Shown: positions 13,903 to 15,037 of the stretch, piece by piece
Numbering within the stretch: position 1 is the stretch's first letter
How the letters are laid out: the number at the start of each line of letters is the position of its first letter
Program-made: the position numbers and the translations under genes
Notes under the pieces: model-generated
Seen by the model: the letters and a program-made list of their open reading frames with translations, nothing else
What the model was told of the DNA's origin: nothing
Database searches by the model: none
Source of the DNA: a bacterium
Lineage (GTDB): Bacteria > Patescibacteriota > Saccharimonadia > Saccharimonadales > UBA4665
Length of the DNA: 15,037 nt
NCBI GenBank assembly: GCA_021846765.1
Contig: JAJZWH010000018.1
Coordinates: forward strand, 1-15,037
Direction: 5' to 3'

Positions 13903-14178
13903 ATGGCAGTAACACAAGGCATTAAATTAGACGATGACACTAGCAAACGCTTAAAGAAGCTATCGCTTCAACGGAATAGGTCAGCGCATTGGCTAATGCG
14001 TGATGCTATTGAACGTTATCTTACTGAAGAAGAACGATATGAGCGCGAAAGAATAGAAGACTTAGCTGAATACGAAGATTACTTACAGACAGGACGCGGA
14101 ATTAGCCAAGAAGAGATGAGTGTATGGCTTGAGGAACTTATACATGATAAAAATGCACCATGGCCAAAGCAAAAGTAA
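13903..14178 (+). CDS. parD: CopG/ParD-like ribbon-helix-helix antitoxin
   Basis: A 91-residue protein. The start at 13903 is chosen because AGGAGA lies 6 nt upstream and the protein then opens with a standard ribbon-helix-helix (GIKLDDDTSKRLKKLS, then RSAHWLMRDAIERYL, ending near residue 40). The frame is open for 35 more codons upstream, but these have no ribosome binding site and overlap the repeat copy in another frame. The strongly charged helix EEERYERERIEDLAEYEDY and the SQEEMSVWLEEL segment should bind the toxin. It overlaps the toxin gene by 19 nt, so the two are coupled. Confidence 0.85.
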   Translation: MAVTQGIKLDDDTSKRLKKLSLQRNRSAHWLMRDAIERYLTEEERYERERIEDLAEYEDYLQTGRGISQEEMSVWLEELIHDKNAPWPKQK

Positions 14179-14459
14179 TTTGGCGTGAGCGAGCAGCCGC
14201 TGACATAGTACGGTTGCGTAGTTTTCTGTCCGACAAAGATACAAAAGCAGCACAACGAGCATTACGAGTCATTTACGGAGGAGGTGAACTGCTGGCCGCA
14301 CATCCTAAGCTAGGACGCCCTATTGATGATGGCTCACACAGAAGAGAGCTTTTTCTTGCTTTTGGTTCAGGTTTTTATGTAATTCGTTACTTCATAGACC
14401 CTAATAATACTGTTGTCATAGTGCGCATCTGGCACAGTAAAGAAAATCGAACTATCTAA
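14160..14459 (+). CDS. parE: RelE/ParE-family toxin
   Basis: A 99-residue protein with the ParE/RelE fold pattern: VIWRERAAADIVRLRSFL helix block at 6-23, HPKLGRP at 48-54, RREL at 61-64, YVIRY at 73-77, and VVIVRIWHSKE at 85-95. ParE toxins poison DNA gyrase whereas RelE toxins cut mRNA; the sequence does not decide between these. ParE is preferred because of the CopG/ParD-like partner and the RIWHSKE end. It is the second gene of the pair, translationally overlapped with the antitoxin. The codon use seems less AT-rich than that of the core genes to the left, in line with acquisition. Confidence 0.85.
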   Translation: MAKAKVIWRERAAADIVRLRSFLSDKDTKAAQRALRVIYGGGELLAAHPKLGRPIDDGSHRRELFLAFGSGFYVIRYFIDPNNTVVIVRIWHSKENRTI

Positions 14460-14542
14460 TAGGGTTTAGCTACAAATATTTGGATTCTTCAGTTTATAAT
14501 CAATTCTTATCTGTAATTCTCCAGTGATGGCTCTAAGCCAGA

Positions 14543-14585
14543 CGGTTTATAAGAAAGTTTTTAATGAAATAATTCGGTGGAACAG
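14543..14585 (+). repeat. Diverged 43-bp direct repeat, copy 2
   Basis: Partner of 13783-13825 (33 of 43 identical). It lies inside a 29-codon frame (ATG 14527 to TAA 14616) that encodes VYKKVFNEIIRWNS and whose end overlaps the 3' end of the opposite HAD gene. It marks the right boundary of the ParDE-like module. Confidence 0.6.
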
Positions 14586-14595
14586 TATGAGGCTT

Positions 14596-15037
14596 TTAAG
14601 TAATTTTAGTTTTTAAATACTCGCCAAGTTCATAAGGTGAATTGACATTTACAACTTTATCGGGTTTTGCTAGATATGACAAAATATCTGTACGTACAGG
14701 TTCAGTACTCACTAGTAATGTTAGTCTAGAATCCGTATCAAGCATCTCTATATCGTTGATGGCATTTCCAGCAACTAGTATATTCTCAGAGGGTATATTG
14801 AGCTGCTTAGCCACGTATTCAACGGCAAGTCCCTTGTTGATGTTACTTTTTACAAATTCCATATTACCGTCTTGAAAAATAACGTTTGTGTCAGTCCTTG
14901 TAAAAGTTAATTTAAGATTTTCTACTTTGACATAATCTTTCAGTTTTAAAGTTACGTTCGTAATACGTTGTTCTAGCAATATGTCTTCAAACTCGCCGAT
15001 AGAGCAATGGAATACATTTGCGTAGTGGCCGCGTTTC
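14596..15037 (-). CDS. HAD-superfamily phosphatase, C-terminal part (cut by window end)
   Basis: The frame is open to the right edge: codons upstream of the internal TTG at 14979 read KRGHYANVFHCSIGEFED, which is continuous with the rest, so the gene starts outside the window. The last 147 or so residues are seen. NKGLAVEYVAKQL followed by ILVAGNAINDIEML is the end of a Cof-like or sucrose-phosphatase-like (HAD type IIB) enzyme: a conserved Lys in the first block and the metal-binding loop in the second. The loop reads GN-x2-ND, whereas most relatives have GD-x2-ND, so the first acidic ligand is Asn. The substrate is likely a sugar phosphate but cannot be told. The catalytic DxDxT motif is outside. 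Confidence 0.75.
   Translation of the reverse strand, partial: KRGHYANVFHCSIGEFEDILLEQRITNVTLKLKDYVKVENLKLTFTRTDTNVIFQDGNMEFVKSNINKGLAVEYVAKQLNIPSENILVAGNAINDIEMLDTDSRLTLLVSTEPVRTDILSYLAKPDKVVNVNSPYELGEYLKTKIT

Noticed and set aside
14460..14595. tRNA or other structured RNA as an integration target next to the ParDE-like module
   Set aside because: No cloverleaf, T-loop consensus or CCA end could be found on either strand; only the diverged repeat is present.
1..15037. Recoded TGA (as in some CPR lineages)
   Set aside because: Genes end sensibly at TGA, for example the CHAP gene and the overlapping ATGA junctions, and Trp and Gly positions in motifs use standard codons.

Overview
The window looks like a chromosomal segment of an AT-rich, small-genome bacterium of the Patescibacteria (CPR), most probably a Saccharibacteria (TM7) relative. 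This placement is an inference. It rests on a compact minimal type IV secretion operon of the pilin / VirB6-like / PrgI / TraC-like / VirB4 / CHAP type, tightly overlapping genes, and short membrane proteins of the YtxH and SHOCT kinds. The standard code is used: TGG encodes Trp and TGA serves as a stop. No tRNA, rRNA, CRISPR array or insertion sequence was found.

Layout. 1-913 (minus) is the N-terminal two thirds of pyruvate kinase, cut by the window edge. 978-5928 (minus) is a six-gene secretion operon read from right to left: pilin-like protein, VirB6/TrbL-like channel protein that itself begins with a pilin-like segment, PrgI-family membrane protein, TraC-like N-terminal VirB4 module, VirB4 ATPase, and a membrane-anchored or secreted CHAP peptidoglycan hydrolase. 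Four of the five junctions overlap by 4-17 nt. The operon is preceded by a candidate promoter and a pair of 11-bp repeats spaced 21 bp apart. 6147-7313 (minus) encodes a SQD1-type UDP-sulfoquinovose synthase with its own extended -10 promoter. 7479-8838 (minus) holds a small membrane protein, a YtxH-like envelope protein and a VIT1/CCC1-family metal transporter. Alanine racemase (8967-10121, plus) runs divergently from the transporter and converges, with an 8-bp gap, on a PAP2-family membrane phosphatase (10130-10807). A SHOCT-domain membrane protein follows (10915-11148).

11149-12323 is a low-coding zone. It holds a consensus plus-strand promoter followed by a palindrome and a hairpin (possible small RNA), and a sortase catalytic domain that has lost its start codon and membrane anchor.

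12324-14459 is an accessory block of three different type II toxin-antitoxin modules: AbrB/PIN (VapBC-like), RelB/YafQ-like and ParDE-like. The first two share an unusual promoter geometry (TTGACA, 17 bp, -10, 6 bp, ATG) that predicts leaderless mRNA, while the third has a clear Shine-Dalgarno. The ParDE-like module is bracketed by two diverged 43-bp direct repeats that appear to derive from translated sequence. 14596-15037 (minus) is the C-terminal part of a HAD-family phosphatase that runs off the window.

Taken together, most of the core genes concern the cell surface: secretion or conjugation-like apparatus with wall hydrolase, D-alanine supply, lipid phosphate turnover, sulfosugar synthesis and a decayed sortase. 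The right-hand third is mobile or accessory DNA.
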